Positions 45,695 through 59,120 are shown, counted from the stretch's first letter. The stretch: DNA of 64,000 nucleotides from Sphingomonas dokdonensis (GCF_002197685.1 NZ_NBBI01000002.1:62001-126000), one strand, 5' to 3'. Numbers and translations are program-made. Notes: generated by a model not told the origin, from the letters alone.

Positions 45695-45777
45695 AGGTAG
45701 CCTGTAGGTCACAGGCTTGGGTCGCACCGCTTGCATGGCAGCTTCGATGGCGCCTGCGCATCCCCGAAAAGGGGGAG
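45653..45777 (-). ncRNA. Candidate small RNA between pspC-like gene and hom
   Basis: A strong minus-strand terminator with eight U, preceded by a perfect hairpin (AGCCTGT-GACCT-ACAGGCT, 45717-45699) and a C-rich segment (CTCTCCCCC followed by a CCCC/GGGG hairpin, 45775-45762), suggests a structured RNA of about 125 nt. A TATTTT box (45789-45784) could be its -10; no good -35 is seen. C-rich single-stranded segments are common in alphaproteobacterial base-pairing sRNAs. It does not match 6S, SRP or tmRNA that I can recognise. Confidence 0.45.
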
Positions 45778-45883
45778 AGACCGAAAATACCCCACGTCAC
45801 CGTCGGTCCGCGCCCGTGCACCACATGGTCGACATGGCGCAGGCGAACGCTTAGTCGCGCTGTGACGACCAACGGGGGCGACG

Positions 45884-47170
45884 ATGACGGCAGCATTGCG
45901 GGTGGCACTGGCGGGGCTTGGCACGGTGGGCGGCGGCGTCATTCGCGTGCTGCAGCAGAACCGCGAGCTCATCACGCGCCGCGCCGGCCGCCCGATCGAG
46001 ATCGTCGCCGTCTCCGCCCGCGATCGCAGCAAGGACCGCGGCGTCGACATCAGCGGCTTCGAATGGGTCGACGACACCAGCGCACTCGCGGCGTGCGACG
46101 CCGATGTCGTGGTCGAGCTGGTCGGCGGCGCGGACGGCCCGGCGCTGGCGCTCGCCCGCGCGACGCTGGCGGCGGGCAAGGGCTTCGTCACCGCGAACAA
46201 GGCGATGCTGGCGCACCACGGGCTGGAGCTCGCGAACGCCGCCGAGGGCGCCAAGGTGCCGCTGAAGTTCGAGGCCGCGGTCGCCGGCGGCATTCCGGTG
46301 ATCAAGGGCCTGCGCGAAGGCGCCGCGGCCAACGCGATCGACCGCGTTTACGGCATCCTCAACGGCACCTGCAATTTCATCCTGAGCAAGATGGAGGCGG
46401 AGGGGCGCGACTTCGCGGACGTGCTCGCCGAGGCGCAGGCGCTGGGCTATGCCGAATCGGATCCCAGTTTCGACATCGACGGCGTGGATGCCGCGCACAA
46501 GCTGTCGATCCTTTCCTCGGTCGCTTTCGGCATGAAGCCGGCGTTCGGCGACGTGGCGGTCAGCGGGATCCGCGACGTGATCGCGGCCGACATCGCCGAG
46601 GCGGCGGCGCTCGGCTATCGCGTGCGCCTCGTCGGCGTGGCGGAAGCGGGCGCGAGCGGCCTGTTCCAGCGCGTCCACGCGCATCTGGTGCCCACGCATC
46701 ATCCGCTGGCGCATGTCACCGGCTCGACCAACGCGGTGGTGGTCGACGGCAATTACGTCGGCCGCCTGCTGTTCCAGGGCGCCGGCGCGGGTGACGGGCC
46801 GACCGCCAGCGCAGTCGTGGCCGACCTCATCGACATTGCGCGCGGCGAGTTCGGGCCGGCCTATGCCATGCCCGTCGCTTCGCTGGCGGAGGCGTCGCCA
46901 GCGCCCACCGGCGAGCGGCGCGGCCGCGCTTATCTGCGCTTCACGCTCGCGGATCGCGTCGGCGTGCTGGCGGAAATCGCCGCCGCGATGCGCGACGCGG
47001 GCGTGTCGATCGAAAGCCTGATCCAGCGTGCCGCGCCCGAGGACGGCACCGCGCTGGTCGTGATCGTGACCCACGAGGCGCCCGAGTCGCACGTCGAGGC
47101 CGCGCTGGAGCGGCTGCGCGGCTCGCAGAGCCTCGCCGGCGAGCCGTTCTGGATGCACATTCTGGACTGA
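45884..47170 (+). CDS. hom: Homoserine dehydrogenase
   Basis: This 428-residue NAD(P)-dependent enzyme reduces aspartate semialdehyde to homoserine for Thr, Met and Ile. It has a Rossmann fold (VALAGLGTVGGGVIRVL), the catalytic domain (VTANKAMLAHHG; AGGIPVIKGLREG; GILNGTCNFIL; ESDPSFDIDGVDAAHK) and a C-terminal ACT domain (LRFTLADRVGVLAEIAAAM) for threonine feedback. A structured intergenic region and candidate sRNA lie upstream. Confidence 0.96.
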   Translation: MTAALRVALAGLGTVGGGVIRVLQQNRELITRRAGRPIEIVAVSARDRSKDRGVDISGFEWVDDTSALAACDADVVVELVGGADGPALALARATLAAGKGFVTANKAMLAHHGLELANAAEGAKVPLKFEAAVAGGIPVIKGLREGAAANAIDRVYGILNGTCNFILSKMEAEGRDFADVLAEAQALGYAESDPSFDIDGVDAAHKLSILSSVAFGMKPAFGDVAVSGIRDVIAADIAEAAALGYRVRLVGVAEAGASGLFQRVHAHLVPTHHPLAHVTGSTNAVVVDGNYVGRLLFQGAGAGDGPTASAVVADLIDIARGEFGPAYAMPVASLAEASPAPTGERRGRAYLRFTLADRVGVLAEIAAAMRDAGVSIESLIQRAAPEDGTALVVIVTHEAPESHVEAALERLRGSQSLAGEPFWMHILD

Positions 47171-47228
47171 TCGCGCGGCGGTGCCGGCGCAGCCAGCAAC
47201 GCTTCCTCACGCATTACAGGCTGTTCTC

Positions 47229-47264
47229 CGCTGTCATTTGCTGTATTAAGGCAGCATGACAGCG
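47229..47264 (+). promoter_or_regulatory. Inverted repeat over the GntR start codon
   Basis: A perfect 9-bp inverted repeat, CGCTGTCAT (47229-47237) and ATGACAGCG (47256-47264), encloses a nested GCTG/CAGC pair. The right arm contains the GntR ATG, and the AAGG ribosome-binding site lies in the loop. It is a candidate self-operator, or an mRNA hairpin that hides the start. Confidence 0.6.
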
Positions 47265-47612
47265 CTGAGCAACGAAGACAGCCCGGTCTATATCAGGCTT
47301 CGCGGCACGATCGCGGCGGGAATCCTGCGCGGCGATTTCCGCGCCGGCGATCAATTGCCGTCGGTGCGCGCGCTCGCGGCGGAGCATGGCGCCAACCCGC
47401 TGACGGTGGCGAAGGCGTATCAGTCGTTCCAGGACGAGGGCTACGTCGAGGTGCGCCGCGGCGTCGGCATGTTCGTGTTGCCGGGCGCCGCGGAGCGACT
47501 GCGCGTGTCCGAGCGTGAGACCTTCGTCAGCCAGCAATGGCCCCGAATTCGCGCCTATATCGAGCTACTTGGGCTCGACCCTGCGGCGCTGCTCGATCGC
47601 GAGTCGGCCTGA
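47256..47612 (+). CDS. GntR-family regulator, YtrA-like
   Basis: This 118-residue protein has an N-terminal winged helix (IRLRGTIAAGILRGDFRAGDQLPSVRALAAEHGANPLTVAKAYQSFQDEGYVEVRRGVGMFV) and only a short helical C-terminus (about 75-118), which marks the YtrA group. Members usually repress their own operon, often one with transporter genes. Here the next gene, 34 bp downstream, is unrecognised. The inverted repeat at 47229-47264 suggests autoregulation. Confidence 0.88.
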   Translation: MTALSNEDSPVYIRLRGTIAAGILRGDFRAGDQLPSVRALAAEHGANPLTVAKAYQSFQDEGYVEVRRGVGMFVLPGAAERLRVSERETFVSQQWPRIRAYIELLGLDPAALLDRESA

Positions 47613-47646
47613 GCGTCGCTAGCGCGTTACGTCGGCCAAGGTCGTC

Positions 47647-48090
47647 ATGGATCTCACCTTCACGAAGCGCGGCGGCAAGTCCGACGATCTGACGATCGTG
47701 CGTGCCGACGGTACGCGAGAATCGATCGCGTGCCCGAAACAGGGCATCATTCCGCACGACATGGTTCATTTTGCGGTGGAAAGCGTGCTGGCCGCGCGCG
47801 GCTTCCTCGCGCTCGTGGCGCAGGGCAAAAGCGCGGCGTTCGCGACCACCGGCGCCGCTGACGAGGAAGCGATCGAGCGCCTGGTGGAGACCTTTCAGGC
47901 CGAAATGTGGGGCGGCCGCGTGCCCGTCGACGATCTGATCGCCACCTATGAACATGCGTGCGGCGCGCGTGGCCACCCGGTCGCCGCCATCGCCCCGGCC
48001 GAGGTCGAGGCGATCCGCGCGCAGCTGGACCTGCTGACGCGGCAATGGGCGAGCGTCCCGCTCGACGGGGCGCTGACGCTCAGTCTTTGA
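47647..48090 (+). CDS. Conserved-looking protein, unknown function
   Basis: This 147-residue protein has no signal peptide or membrane segment. Recognisable stretches are KQGIIPHDMVHFAVESVLAARGF and a C-terminal helix (EVEAIRAQLDLLTRQWASVP). It resembles uncharacterised proteins of similar size whose function I do not know. It follows the GntR gene by 34 bp, so it may be in that regulator's operon. Its last 11 bp overlap the convergent manC. Confidence 0.6.
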   Translation: MDLTFTKRGGKSDDLTIVRADGTRESIACPKQGIIPHDMVHFAVESVLAARGFLALVAQGKSAAFATTGAADEEAIERLVETFQAEMWGGRVPVDDLIATYEHACGARGHPVAAIAPAEVEAIRAQLDLLTRQWASVPLDGALTLSL

Positions 48091-49174
48091 CCGCGCGCTC
48101 CAGTTGCGCCGGCGTCTCGCCTTGCTGGCCCGCGCTCTTCATCGCCTCCAGCAGCGCCTTCACCTCCTGGCTGCGGCCGCGCGGCAGCACCAGCACGTCG
48201 TTGCCCGACGCCACCACGATCAGGTCGCTGACGCCCACCATGGCGATGCGCACGCCATCGCTGCGCGCCAGGCAATTGTTGGTGTCCAGCGCGATCACCT
48301 CGCCGCCGATCGCATTGCCCGCCGGATCGCACTTGCTGATCGCGTGCAGCGCGTCCCAGCTGCCCACGTCGTTCCAGCCCATCGAGACCGGCACCACCGC
48401 AACCTTGTCGGCCTTTTCCATCACCGCATAATCGATCGACTGATTGGCCGCTTCGGAGAAAGGGAGGGTGGCGGGGCGGACATGCGTGCCGGCGCGCTCG
48501 CCCTCGGCGATCGACCGGCGCACCGCATCGAGCATGTCCGGCTCGTGCTGGGCCAGCGCATGGAGGAACGCGTCGGCGCGGAACAGGAAGATGCCGCCGT
48601 TCCAGGCATGATCGCCGCTCGCCACCATCGCCTCGGCGACCGTAAGCGGCGGCTTTTCCACGAAGCGGTCGACCCGGTGCACCCCCGGCTCGATCGCCTC
48701 GCCGACCTTGATATAGCCATAGCCGGTTTCGGGCGCATCGGGCGTGATGCCGAACGTCACCAGCCAGCCCTGCTCCACCATCGGCAGCGCGGCGTTGACC
48801 GCCGCCCGGAAGGCCTCGACGTCTTCGATGACATGGTCCGACGGCATCACCAGCAGCGGCGCGTCAGGCTCCACCGCACATAGCGCGGCAAGCGCGATCG
48901 CGGGCGCGGTGTTGCGACCGATCGGTTCCAGGATCAGCGCCTGCGGGCGGCAGCCGATCGCGGCGAGCTGATCCTCGATCATGGTGGCGTGGCGCGCGTT
49001 CGCGACGACGATCGGCGCGTCGAACCGCTCGCCGCAGGCGCGCGCCGCGGTCAGTTGCAGCATGGTCTGGTCCGCGGTCAGCGCCAGCATCTGCTTCGGC
49101 CGCTCGGGCGTCGACATCGGCCACAGCCGCGTACCCGAGCCACCGGACAGGATCACGGGAACGATCGACGTCAT
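48080..49174 (-). CDS. manC: Mannose-1-phosphate guanylyltransferase
   Basis: This 364-residue nucleotidyltransferase makes GDP-mannose. Marks: VILSGGSGTRLWPMSTPERPKQML, LVMPSDHVI, the FVEKPPL motif and NGGIFLFRAD. It is the monofunctional form; the C-terminal phosphomannose isomerase domain of ManC/AlgA fusions is absent. It diverges from the EPS-initiating sugar transferase, a 189-bp gap apart, consistent with supplying sugar for exopolysaccharide. Confidence 0.93.
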   Translation of the reverse strand: MTSIVPVILSGGSGTRLWPMSTPERPKQMLALTADQTMLQLTAARACGERFDAPIVVANARHATMIEDQLAAIGCRPQALILEPIGRNTAPAIALAALCAVEPDAPLLVMPSDHVIEDVEAFRAAVNAALPMVEQGWLVTFGITPDAPETGYGYIKVGEAIEPGVHRVDRFVEKPPLTVAEAMVASGDHAWNGGIFLFRADAFLHALAQHEPDMLDAVRRSIAEGERAGTHVRPATLPFSEAANQSIDYAVMEKADKVAVVPVSMGWNDVGSWDALHAISKCDPAGNAIGGEVIALDTNNCLARSDGVRIAMVGVSDLIVVASGNDVLVLPRGRSQEVKALLEAMKSAGQQGETPAQLERAVKD

Positions 49175-49363
49175 GCGCGCAAGCTCCTTGAGCCACGGTT
49201 CATGGACCGGGCAACGGTTCGAATAACAGGAAAATGGTAGATCCCCGCCGGCTTAATGCACGGTAAGCGGCTTTTGATCCACGGCTCGTTCAATCTTTCT
49301 TTGCCATTTCCTGCAACAGCCCTCGTGTCGGTTTCCCTTACACCATAGGGACGAGCGCAGGCG

Positions 49364-50752
49364 ATGATCAGAGTATTCAAACACTACGTGCCGAATGCGG
49401 TCGCCCTGCTCGGGCTGATCGATTTCGTCATCCTGCTCGCCGCGGCCGAGTGTGGCTGGCTGCTGCGTGCTGCGCAGCTAGAGATGATCCCGGAAGCGAT
49501 CACCACCCGGCTGCCGCAGCTTGCTGCCTTTGCCATTCCGCTGGGTATCGCGATGGTGGCGGTCGGTGCCTATCAGGCGGACGTGCTGGTCTCGCTGCGC
49601 CAGGCGGTGATGCGGCTGATTGTCGCGGTGTCGCTGGGCGTCATCTTCCTCAGCCTCCTGTATTTCTTCTTGCCGACCGTCAGCCTGTGGCGATCGAGCC
49701 TGTTCTACGCGATGCTCTTTGCCATCGTGGGCCTGGTGGCGGCCCGCGTCCTATTCCGCCGCATGCTGGGCGGCGACCGGTTTCGCCGCCGGATCGTGGT
49801 GCTCGGCGCCGGCGCGCGCGCGGCGCGGCTCGGCAGGCTGGAGCGGGCGAACGGCGCCAGCTTCATGATCGCCGGCTATGTCGCGATGGGCGAACCGTCG
49901 ATCGAGGTGCCCAATGCCGTGCCCCGCTCGGCCATCCCCAACCTCGCCGCCTTCGTGGTGGAACATGGCGCGACCGAGGTGGTGCTCGCGATCGAGGAGC
50001 GCCGCAATGCGCTGCCGCTCAAGGATCTGCTGCGCGTCAAGACGACCGGCGTCCACGTCAGCGAATTCTCGACCTTTCTGGAGCGCGAGACGGGCCGCAT
50101 CGATCTTGCCAGCGTGAACCCCTCCTGGCTGATCTTCTCCGACGGCTTCGCCTCGGGCCGCATGCTGTCCGCGATGGCGAAGCGCGCGTTCGACATCCTG
50201 GCGAGCGGGCTGTTGCTTGCCCTCGCGTTGCCGGTGATCCTCATCACCGCGCTGGCGATCAAGCTCGAAAGCCGCGGCCCCGCCTTTTACCGCCAGCGCC
50301 GCGTTGGACTCTTCAACGAGCCGTTCGACATCCTCAAGCTGCGCTCGATGCGGCAGGATGCCGAGGTCGCGGGGCAGGCGGTCTGGGCGCTGGAGCGCGA
50401 TCCGCGCGTCACGCGGATCGGCCGCTTCATCCGCAAGGTGCGGATCGACGAACTGCCGCAATGCTGGAGCGTGCTGAAGGGCGAGATGAGCTTCGTCGGC
50501 CCGCGCCCCGAGCGCCCGCAATTCGTCGAGGAGCTCGAACAGCAGCTACCTTATTATGCCGAGCGGCACATGGTGAAGCCCGGCATCACCGGCTGGGCGC
50601 AGATCAACTATCCCTATGGCGCGTCGATCGAGGATGCCCGGCACAAGCTGGAATATGATCTATATTATGCCAAGAATTACTCGCCCTTCCTCGACCTCCT
50701 GATCCTGCTCCAGACGCTCCGGGTGGTGCTCTGGCCATCGGGCGCGCGGTGA
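49364..50752 (+). CDS. Polyprenyl-phosphate sugar transferase (PEP-CTERM/EPS type)
   Basis: This 462-residue protein has four to five N-terminal membrane helices, a middle Rossmann-like region (RRIVVLGAGARAARL) and a C-terminal bacterial sugar transferase domain (KRAFDILASGLLL; KLRSMRQDAE; VRIDELPQCWSVLKGEMSFVGPRPERP; KPGITGWAQINYPYG). It loads the first sugar phosphate onto undecaprenyl phosphate. The form resembles TIGR03013, the transferase of exosortase-associated EPS loci. It starts an operon with overlapping prsK, prsR and prsT. Confidence 0.9.
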   Translation: MIRVFKHYVPNAVALLGLIDFVILLAAAECGWLLRAAQLEMIPEAITTRLPQLAAFAIPLGIAMVAVGAYQADVLVSLRQAVMRLIVAVSLGVIFLSLLYFFLPTVSLWRSSLFYAMLFAIVGLVAARVLFRRMLGGDRFRRRIVVLGAGARAARLGRLERANGASFMIAGYVAMGEPSIEVPNAVPRSAIPNLAAFVVEHGATEVVLAIEERRNALPLKDLLRVKTTGVHVSEFSTFLERETGRIDLASVNPSWLIFSDGFASGRMLSAMAKRAFDILASGLLLALALPVILITALAIKLESRGPAFYRQRRVGLFNEPFDILKLRSMRQDAEVAGQAVWALERDPRVTRIGRFIRKVRIDELPQCWSVLKGEMSFVGPRPERPQFVEELEQQLPYYAERHMVKPGITGWAQINYPYGASIEDARHKLEYDLYYAKNYSPFLDLLILLQTLRVVLWPSGAR

Positions 50753-52799
50753 ACGCGGCACCGATCACGCTGTGGACCCATGCGCTGGCGGCGCTGCTGT
50801 TCGGCACGCTGGCGCTCACCCAGCGGCGCCACGGTGGTGCCCTGCCGCGCGGACCGTTCCTTGCCGGGCTGATCGCCACCGCATTCTGGGCGCTTGCGGT
50901 CGCCGGGCTCGATCCGCGCGACGTGGCGACCCGGCTGGCGGAAAGCGTGCGCAACCTTGCCTGGCTGTCGCTGATGTACGCGCTTGCCCGGCGCGATCCG
51001 GCGGATGCCGCCCCGCGATCGCTGCGCGCCGTCTATGTCACCGTGGCGCTGGTCGTGGTCAGCAGCGGCGTGCTGGCGATCGCCGCCGCCGCGGTCACCA
51101 GCCGAGCGGTCGAGGCGATCCTGCTCGACACGCGGCTGTTGCTGCAGATGCTCGCCGCCACCGGCGCGCTGATCCTCGTCAGCCGGCTGCGTCACGGCCG
51201 CGTGTGGCAGCATGCGGGCGGCGCGCGGATGGCGATCGTCGCGCTCGGCATCATGTGGGCGGTGGACCTGCTGATCTTTGCCAGCGCGCGGCTCACCGGC
51301 GCCTGGCCCACCGGGCTCATCGACCTGCGCGGCGCGGTGATGGTGGCGCTCACCCCGCTGTTCGGCCTGGCCGTGCAGCGCGGCGAGGGGCGCACCATGC
51401 AGGCCTCGCGCACGCTCGCGCTCCTGTCGCTCGCCGCCGTCGCGGTGGCGCTCTACGTCGCGGTGACGGCGCTGGCGACCGCGATGATCGGCTCGGTCGG
51501 CGGCAGCTACGCGCGGATCGTGCAGACGGCGCTGATCTTCGGCACCACCGCGGCGCTGCTCACTTTGGTGTCGACGCCATGGACGCGGGCCTGGGCGCGC
51601 GTGCTCGTGTCGAAGCACCTGTTCAGCCACCGCTACGATTATCGCACCGAATGGCTGCGCTTCACCGAAACGCTCGGCGCGCCGGGCGAGGGCGCGACGC
51701 CGCTCGCCGAGCGTGTCGTCAAGGCGATGGCGGATTTCACCGCCTCGCCCGGCGGTCGCCTGCTGCTGCCCGACGGCACCGCGACCGCGTGGAACTGGCC
51801 CGATGCGCCCGCCGTCGATCAGCCCGACGCGCCGCTCTTCGCCCATCTCGCCGCAACGGGCCGCATCATCGAGCTCGACGCGGTGCGCGCAGGCACGGCC
51901 GATCCGGCGGACGTCGCCTGTGCGCCGGCCTGGCTGCGCGACGACAGCACCGCCTGGGTCGTCGTCCCGCTGCTCCACCTCGGCGAGCTCGCCGGAGCGA
52001 TCGTTCTTGCCCGCCCGCTCATGGACCGCGCGCTCGACTGGGAGGATTTCGACCTGTTCGGCGTCGCCGGCCGCCAGGCGGCAAGCTATCTTGCGGAGGC
52101 GCGCGCGCATGCCGCGCTCGCCGATGCGCAGCGCTTCGACGAGTTCAACCGTCGCTTCGCCTTTATCATGCATGACCTGAAGAATCTGGTCAGCCAGTTG
52201 ACGCTGGTCGCCCGCAATGCGGAGCGGCACGCCGACAATCCCGCCTTCCGCGCCGACATGGTGGCGACGCTGACCGATTCGTCGGCCCGCATGAACGCGC
52301 TGCTCGCCCGCCTGTCGCAGCATCACGCCGCGCGCGCCGAAAAGGCCGTGGCCGTGTCGCTGCTGGAGCTGGCACAACGCGCCGCTAGCAGCCGCCGGGC
52401 GCAACATCCGGTCACCGCTTCGGGTGATGCGAACGCTTATGTCATGGCCGATCCCGCGGCACTTGAGACCTTGCTGTCGCACCTCGTCCAGAACGCGGTG
52501 GAGGCAAGCGCGCCCGGTGCCCCCGTGCAATTGCACGTCGCGGCGGCGGATGGAGAGGCCAGCATCACCGTCACCGATCAGGGCGGCGGCATGAGCCCCG
52601 CTTTCATCCGCGATCAGCTGTTCCGCCCGTTCGTGTCGGGCAAGCCGGGCGGCTTCGGCCTCGGCGCGTTCGAGGCGCGCCAGCTTGCCGAGGGGATGGG
52701 CGGCACCATCGCGGTGACGAGCCGCGAGGGCGCCGGCACCAGCTTTCGCATCGCGCTGCCGCTCGCCGCGCCTGCTGCAAGAGGAATGGATCTGGTGGC

Positions 52800-52803
<4 letters not shown>
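50749..52803 (+). CDS. prsK: PEP-CTERM system histidine kinase PrsK
   Basis: This 684-residue kinase starts at GTG 50749, overlapping the sugar transferase stop (GTGA). It has about eight membrane helices (to about 290), a GAF-like domain (about 300-450) and a kinase core (phosphoacceptor in FAFIMHDLKNLVSQ; LLSHLVQNAVEASA; DQGGGMSP; KPGGFGLGAFEAR). This architecture and its neighbours match PrsK of exosortase (XrtA) loci. It probably phosphorylates PrsR, whose gene overlaps its stop. Confidence 0.9.
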
Positions 52804-54138
<1,335 letters not shown>

Positions 54139-54146
<8 letters not shown>

Positions 54147-56268
54147 CGCAGGCAGGCGCTATCCGTTGCTGCGCGGGCGGCGGCGGCGCGGCACGCGGTC
54201 GCGCCCGATCAGCGATGCCGTGCGCCAGCGCCGCTGGCGGCTCGCGCGCATCGGGGCGATGCTCGCGCTCGCCGCTTTGGTGGTGGCCGGCATCGTGCTG
54301 GTCGCGCGCCGCGCCGCGCGGCCCGATCCCGCGCAGGAATATGTCGCCAGCCTCGCGGCACTGAAGCGCGGCAACTACAGCGCCGCGCGCAATCACGCGA
54401 TCGCCGCTGGCGAAGGCCCGGACGCCGCCCGCGCCAATGCCGTGCTCGGCCGCGCCTATCTGTTGCTTGGCGACGGGGATGCGGCAGAGGGTGCGCTCAA
54501 TCGCGCGGTCGCGGCGGGGATGCCGAACACGCGGCTCCACCAATTGTTTGCCGATGCCTATCTCGCCCAAGGCGACGAAGATCGCGCCCTTGCCGAAGCG
54601 GCGCGTGCCACGGCGCCCTACCAGGATTACGCCGCACGGGTCCGCGCGCGCGCAATGGCGGCAAAGGGCGACGTGCCCGCCGGCACCGCGCTGCTGCAGG
54701 CCGTGATCGCGCGGCGCCCGAACGATGCGGCGGCCTATGCCGATCTCGGGCGCGTGCGCCTGGCCGCTGGCGACGTGCTCGGCGCCGACCAGGCCGCCCG
54801 CCGCGCGGTGGCGCTCGATCCTGCAAATCTCGATGCGATCGTGCTGGCGGGAGAAGTGGTGCGCAGCCGCTATGGCCTGCTCGCCGCCTTGCCGTGGTTC
54901 GAACGCGCGCTCGCGCAGGACGCTTATTATCACCCGGCGCTGATCCAATATGCCGCCACCGCCGGCGAGGCGGGGCGCTATGCCGACATGCTCAGCGCCA
55001 CCCGCCGCGCGCTCGCCGCCCGGCCGGCCAGCCCGCAAGCGCTCTATCTCCAGGCGGTGATGGCGGCGCGCGCCGGCAACAACGAGCTCGCGCGCACCTT
55101 GCTTGCCCGCATGGGTGACGCCGGCCTTTCGATGCCCGGCGTCGTGCTGCTCACCGGCATGCTGGCCTATGCCGATGGCGGCTACGAGCAGGCGGTCGTC
55201 AGCTTCCGCGAGGTCGTCGGGCGCCAGCCGATGAACCTCGTCGCGCGGCGCCTCCTCGGCGCCTCCTTGCTGCGCTCGGGCGATGCCAAGGGCGCGCTCG
55301 CCACGCTGCGCCCGATCGCGGTTCGCCCCGACGCCGACAGCTACACGCTGGCGCTCGCCGGCCGTGCGTTCGAGGCGACCGGCGAGCGTGACTGGGCCGC
55401 GCGCTTTCTCGATCGCGCCGCGCGCCCGGCGCTCGCCGATCCGCAGCCCTTTGCCGGCGACGGCAGCGCCGGGGCGCTCGCCGCCGCGGTGGCCGGGGCG
55501 CCCGGCGATCCCACCGTCGCGGTCGGCTATGCCCGCAGCCTCGTCGATGCCGGACAGGCCGATCTCGCCGCCGAGCGCGCCACCGCGATCGCCAACGCCT
55601 CGCCCGGCGCACCCGACGCGCAATTGCTCGCCGGCGACGTATCGGCGACGCAGGGCCGCTTTGCCGCGGCGCTCGCCCGCTACCAGCAGGCCGCCAACCT
55701 GCGCTTCGATGCACCCGTCATGCTGCGCCTCGCCGAAGCGGCCAATCGCGCCGGCCGCCCGCGCGATGCCACTGCCGCGCTGGCGCTCTACCTGTCGCAA
55801 AACCCGCAAAGCCTCGTCGCCCGCCGCGCGCTCGCGAACCTGCAACTTGCCGCGCGTGAATGGCCCGCCGCGATCGAGACGCTCGGCTGGCTGAACGACG
55901 CGATCGGCGCCAACGATGCGCTGATCCAGGCGCAACTCGCTTACGCCCTCACCGCCGCGGGCGACCCACAGACCGGGCTGGCGCACGCCCGCATCGCCTA
56001 CCGCCTCGCCCCGCTGAACCCCGCCGCAACCGACGCATTCGGCTGGGCGCTCTACGAACAGGGCGACACGCGCGCGGCGCTGCAGGTGCTGCAAAAGGCC
56101 GCAACGCTCGCGCCCAATCACGCCGGCATCAGCTGGCATCTCGGCCAGGCGCTCGCCGACGCCGGCCGGGCCGCCGAGGCGCGCCAGCGGATCACCGCCG
56201 CGCTGCGTGACCCCTCGTTCCCCGACCGCGCTTCCGCCACCGCGCTGCTGAACCTGCTCGGCAGCTAG
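54139..56268 (+). CDS. prsT: PEP-CTERM system TPR protein PrsT
   Basis: This 709-residue protein has a basic cytoplasmic tail (RGRRRRGTRSR), one membrane helix (about 37-56) and about sixteen TPR-like repeats to the C-terminus. Position and repeat pattern match PrsT of exosortase EPS loci, usually a lipoprotein. This one has no lipobox and no cysteine at all, so it must be anchored by its helix. It may help EPS assembly or secretion across the envelope, as TPR proteins do in other EPS systems. Confidence 0.8.
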
Positions 56269-56316
56269 CGACGTGCGGCGGTTGCGGGCAGGCAGCCGCC
56301 ACCCTAGCAGCAGCGC

Positions 56317-57123
56317 ATGGACGATCTCGCCCGCATCGCCGCCGCGCTGGAGCGCCTCGCCCCACCGCCGCCCGCGCCCGCCGATCCGCTGGCGCACCCC
56401 GCCTACGTCTGGCGCGATGGCGTGCTGGTCGCCGCGCGTGCCTTCGCGCCGCTGCCGCTCGATCTCCTGCGCGGGGTGGAGGCGCAGCGTGCGCCGCTGC
56501 TCGCCAATCTCGAACGGCTTTCGGCGGGCCACGCCGCGCAGGACGTCCTGCTGTGGGGCGCGCGCGGCACCGGCAAGTCCGCGCTGGTCAAATCCTGCGT
56601 CGGCGCGATCCAGGCGGCGGGCGGCCGGCTCGCACTGGTCGAGGTTACCGCCGATCGCCTCGACAGCCTGCCCGCGCTGTTCGACACCATCGCTGGCGTC
56701 GTGCGCTCGTTCGTCCTGTTCCTCGACGATCTCGGCTTCGACGCCGCTGCCGACGCACGCACCCTCCGCTCGCTGCTGGAGGGCGGGGCGGAGGCGCGGC
56801 CCGCCAATGCGCGCCTCGTCGTCACCTCCAACCGCCGCCACCTGATCCCGCGCAACGTCGAGGAGCAGGAGAGCGCGATCAACCCGCGCGACGCGGTGGA
56901 CGATCACCTCGCGCTCGCCGATCGCTTCGGCCTCAGCCTCGGCTTCCACGTCGTCGACCAGCCGCTCTATCTCGACATCGTGCGCGGCTATGCCGATCGC
57001 TACGATCTCGCCTTCGATCCGCAGGACGCTTTGTTGTGGGCGACCAAGCGCGGCAGCCGCTCGGGCCGCGTCGCCTGGCAATATGTCGTCGATCTCGCCG
57101 GCCGGGCGGGCAAAATGCTATAA
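56317..57123 (+). CDS. DUF815 AAA-type ATPase
   Basis: This 268-residue protein shows the DUF815 pattern: HPAYVWRDG near the start, Walker A GARGTGKSALVK, Walker B FVLFLDDLGFD, and a sensor region VVTSNRRHLIPR. The family is a common but uncharacterised group of P-loop ATPases. It follows prsT by 48 bp on the same strand; it may be co-transcribed but is found apart from prs genes in other bacteria. The stop is TAA at 57121-57123. Confidence 0.85.
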   Translation: MDDLARIAAALERLAPPPPAPADPLAHPAYVWRDGVLVAARAFAPLPLDLLRGVEAQRAPLLANLERLSAGHAAQDVLLWGARGTGKSALVKSCVGAIQAAGGRLALVEVTADRLDSLPALFDTIAGVVRSFVLFLDDLGFDAAADARTLRSLLEGGAEARPANARLVVTSNRRHLIPRNVEEQESAINPRDAVDDHLALADRFGLSLGFHVVDQPLYLDIVRGYADRYDLAFDPQDALLWATKRGSRSGRVAWQYVVDLAGRAGKML

Positions 57124-57162
57124 GGCCGGCACTGCTGCGATCGAGGCCATTTTGCGCCGCCT

Positions 57163-58941
<1,779 letters not shown>

Positions 58942-59012
58942 GGAGGCGGCAGATAGGGGCGCGCGGCCGATGCGCCAAGCGGCGTTGATCGGCGCGCATG
59001 AGGCGAACACAG

Positions 59013-59049
59013 AAAAGGACCGGATGCGCGGGGCACCCGGTCCTCTTTT
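59013..59049 (-). terminator. groESL terminator
   Basis: On the minus strand a 7-bp stem (GGACCGG / CCGGTCC), extended by A-U pairs, is followed by TTTTCTGT. It lies 115 nt after the groEL stop and before uup. The AAAA/TTTT flanks would also let it work on the plus strand. Confidence 0.7.
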
Positions 59050-59120
59050 CTGATCAGCGCAGCGGCGGAGCCGCTGCTGGGCGTCAGACGGGATTGGCTG
59101 GCGCCAACCCGCTGGCCGAT

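Noticed and set aside
45660..45883. A riboswitch (for example SAM-II) in the hom leader
   Set aside because: The sequence does not fit the SAM-II pseudoknot pattern I know, and the poly-U end is on the minus strand, so the structure does not belong to the hom transcript.
49300..49320. Possible sigma54 promoter upstream of the EPS sugar transferase (TTTGCCATTTCCTGCAAC)
   Set aside because: The required GG is absent at the -24 position for the GC of TGCA.
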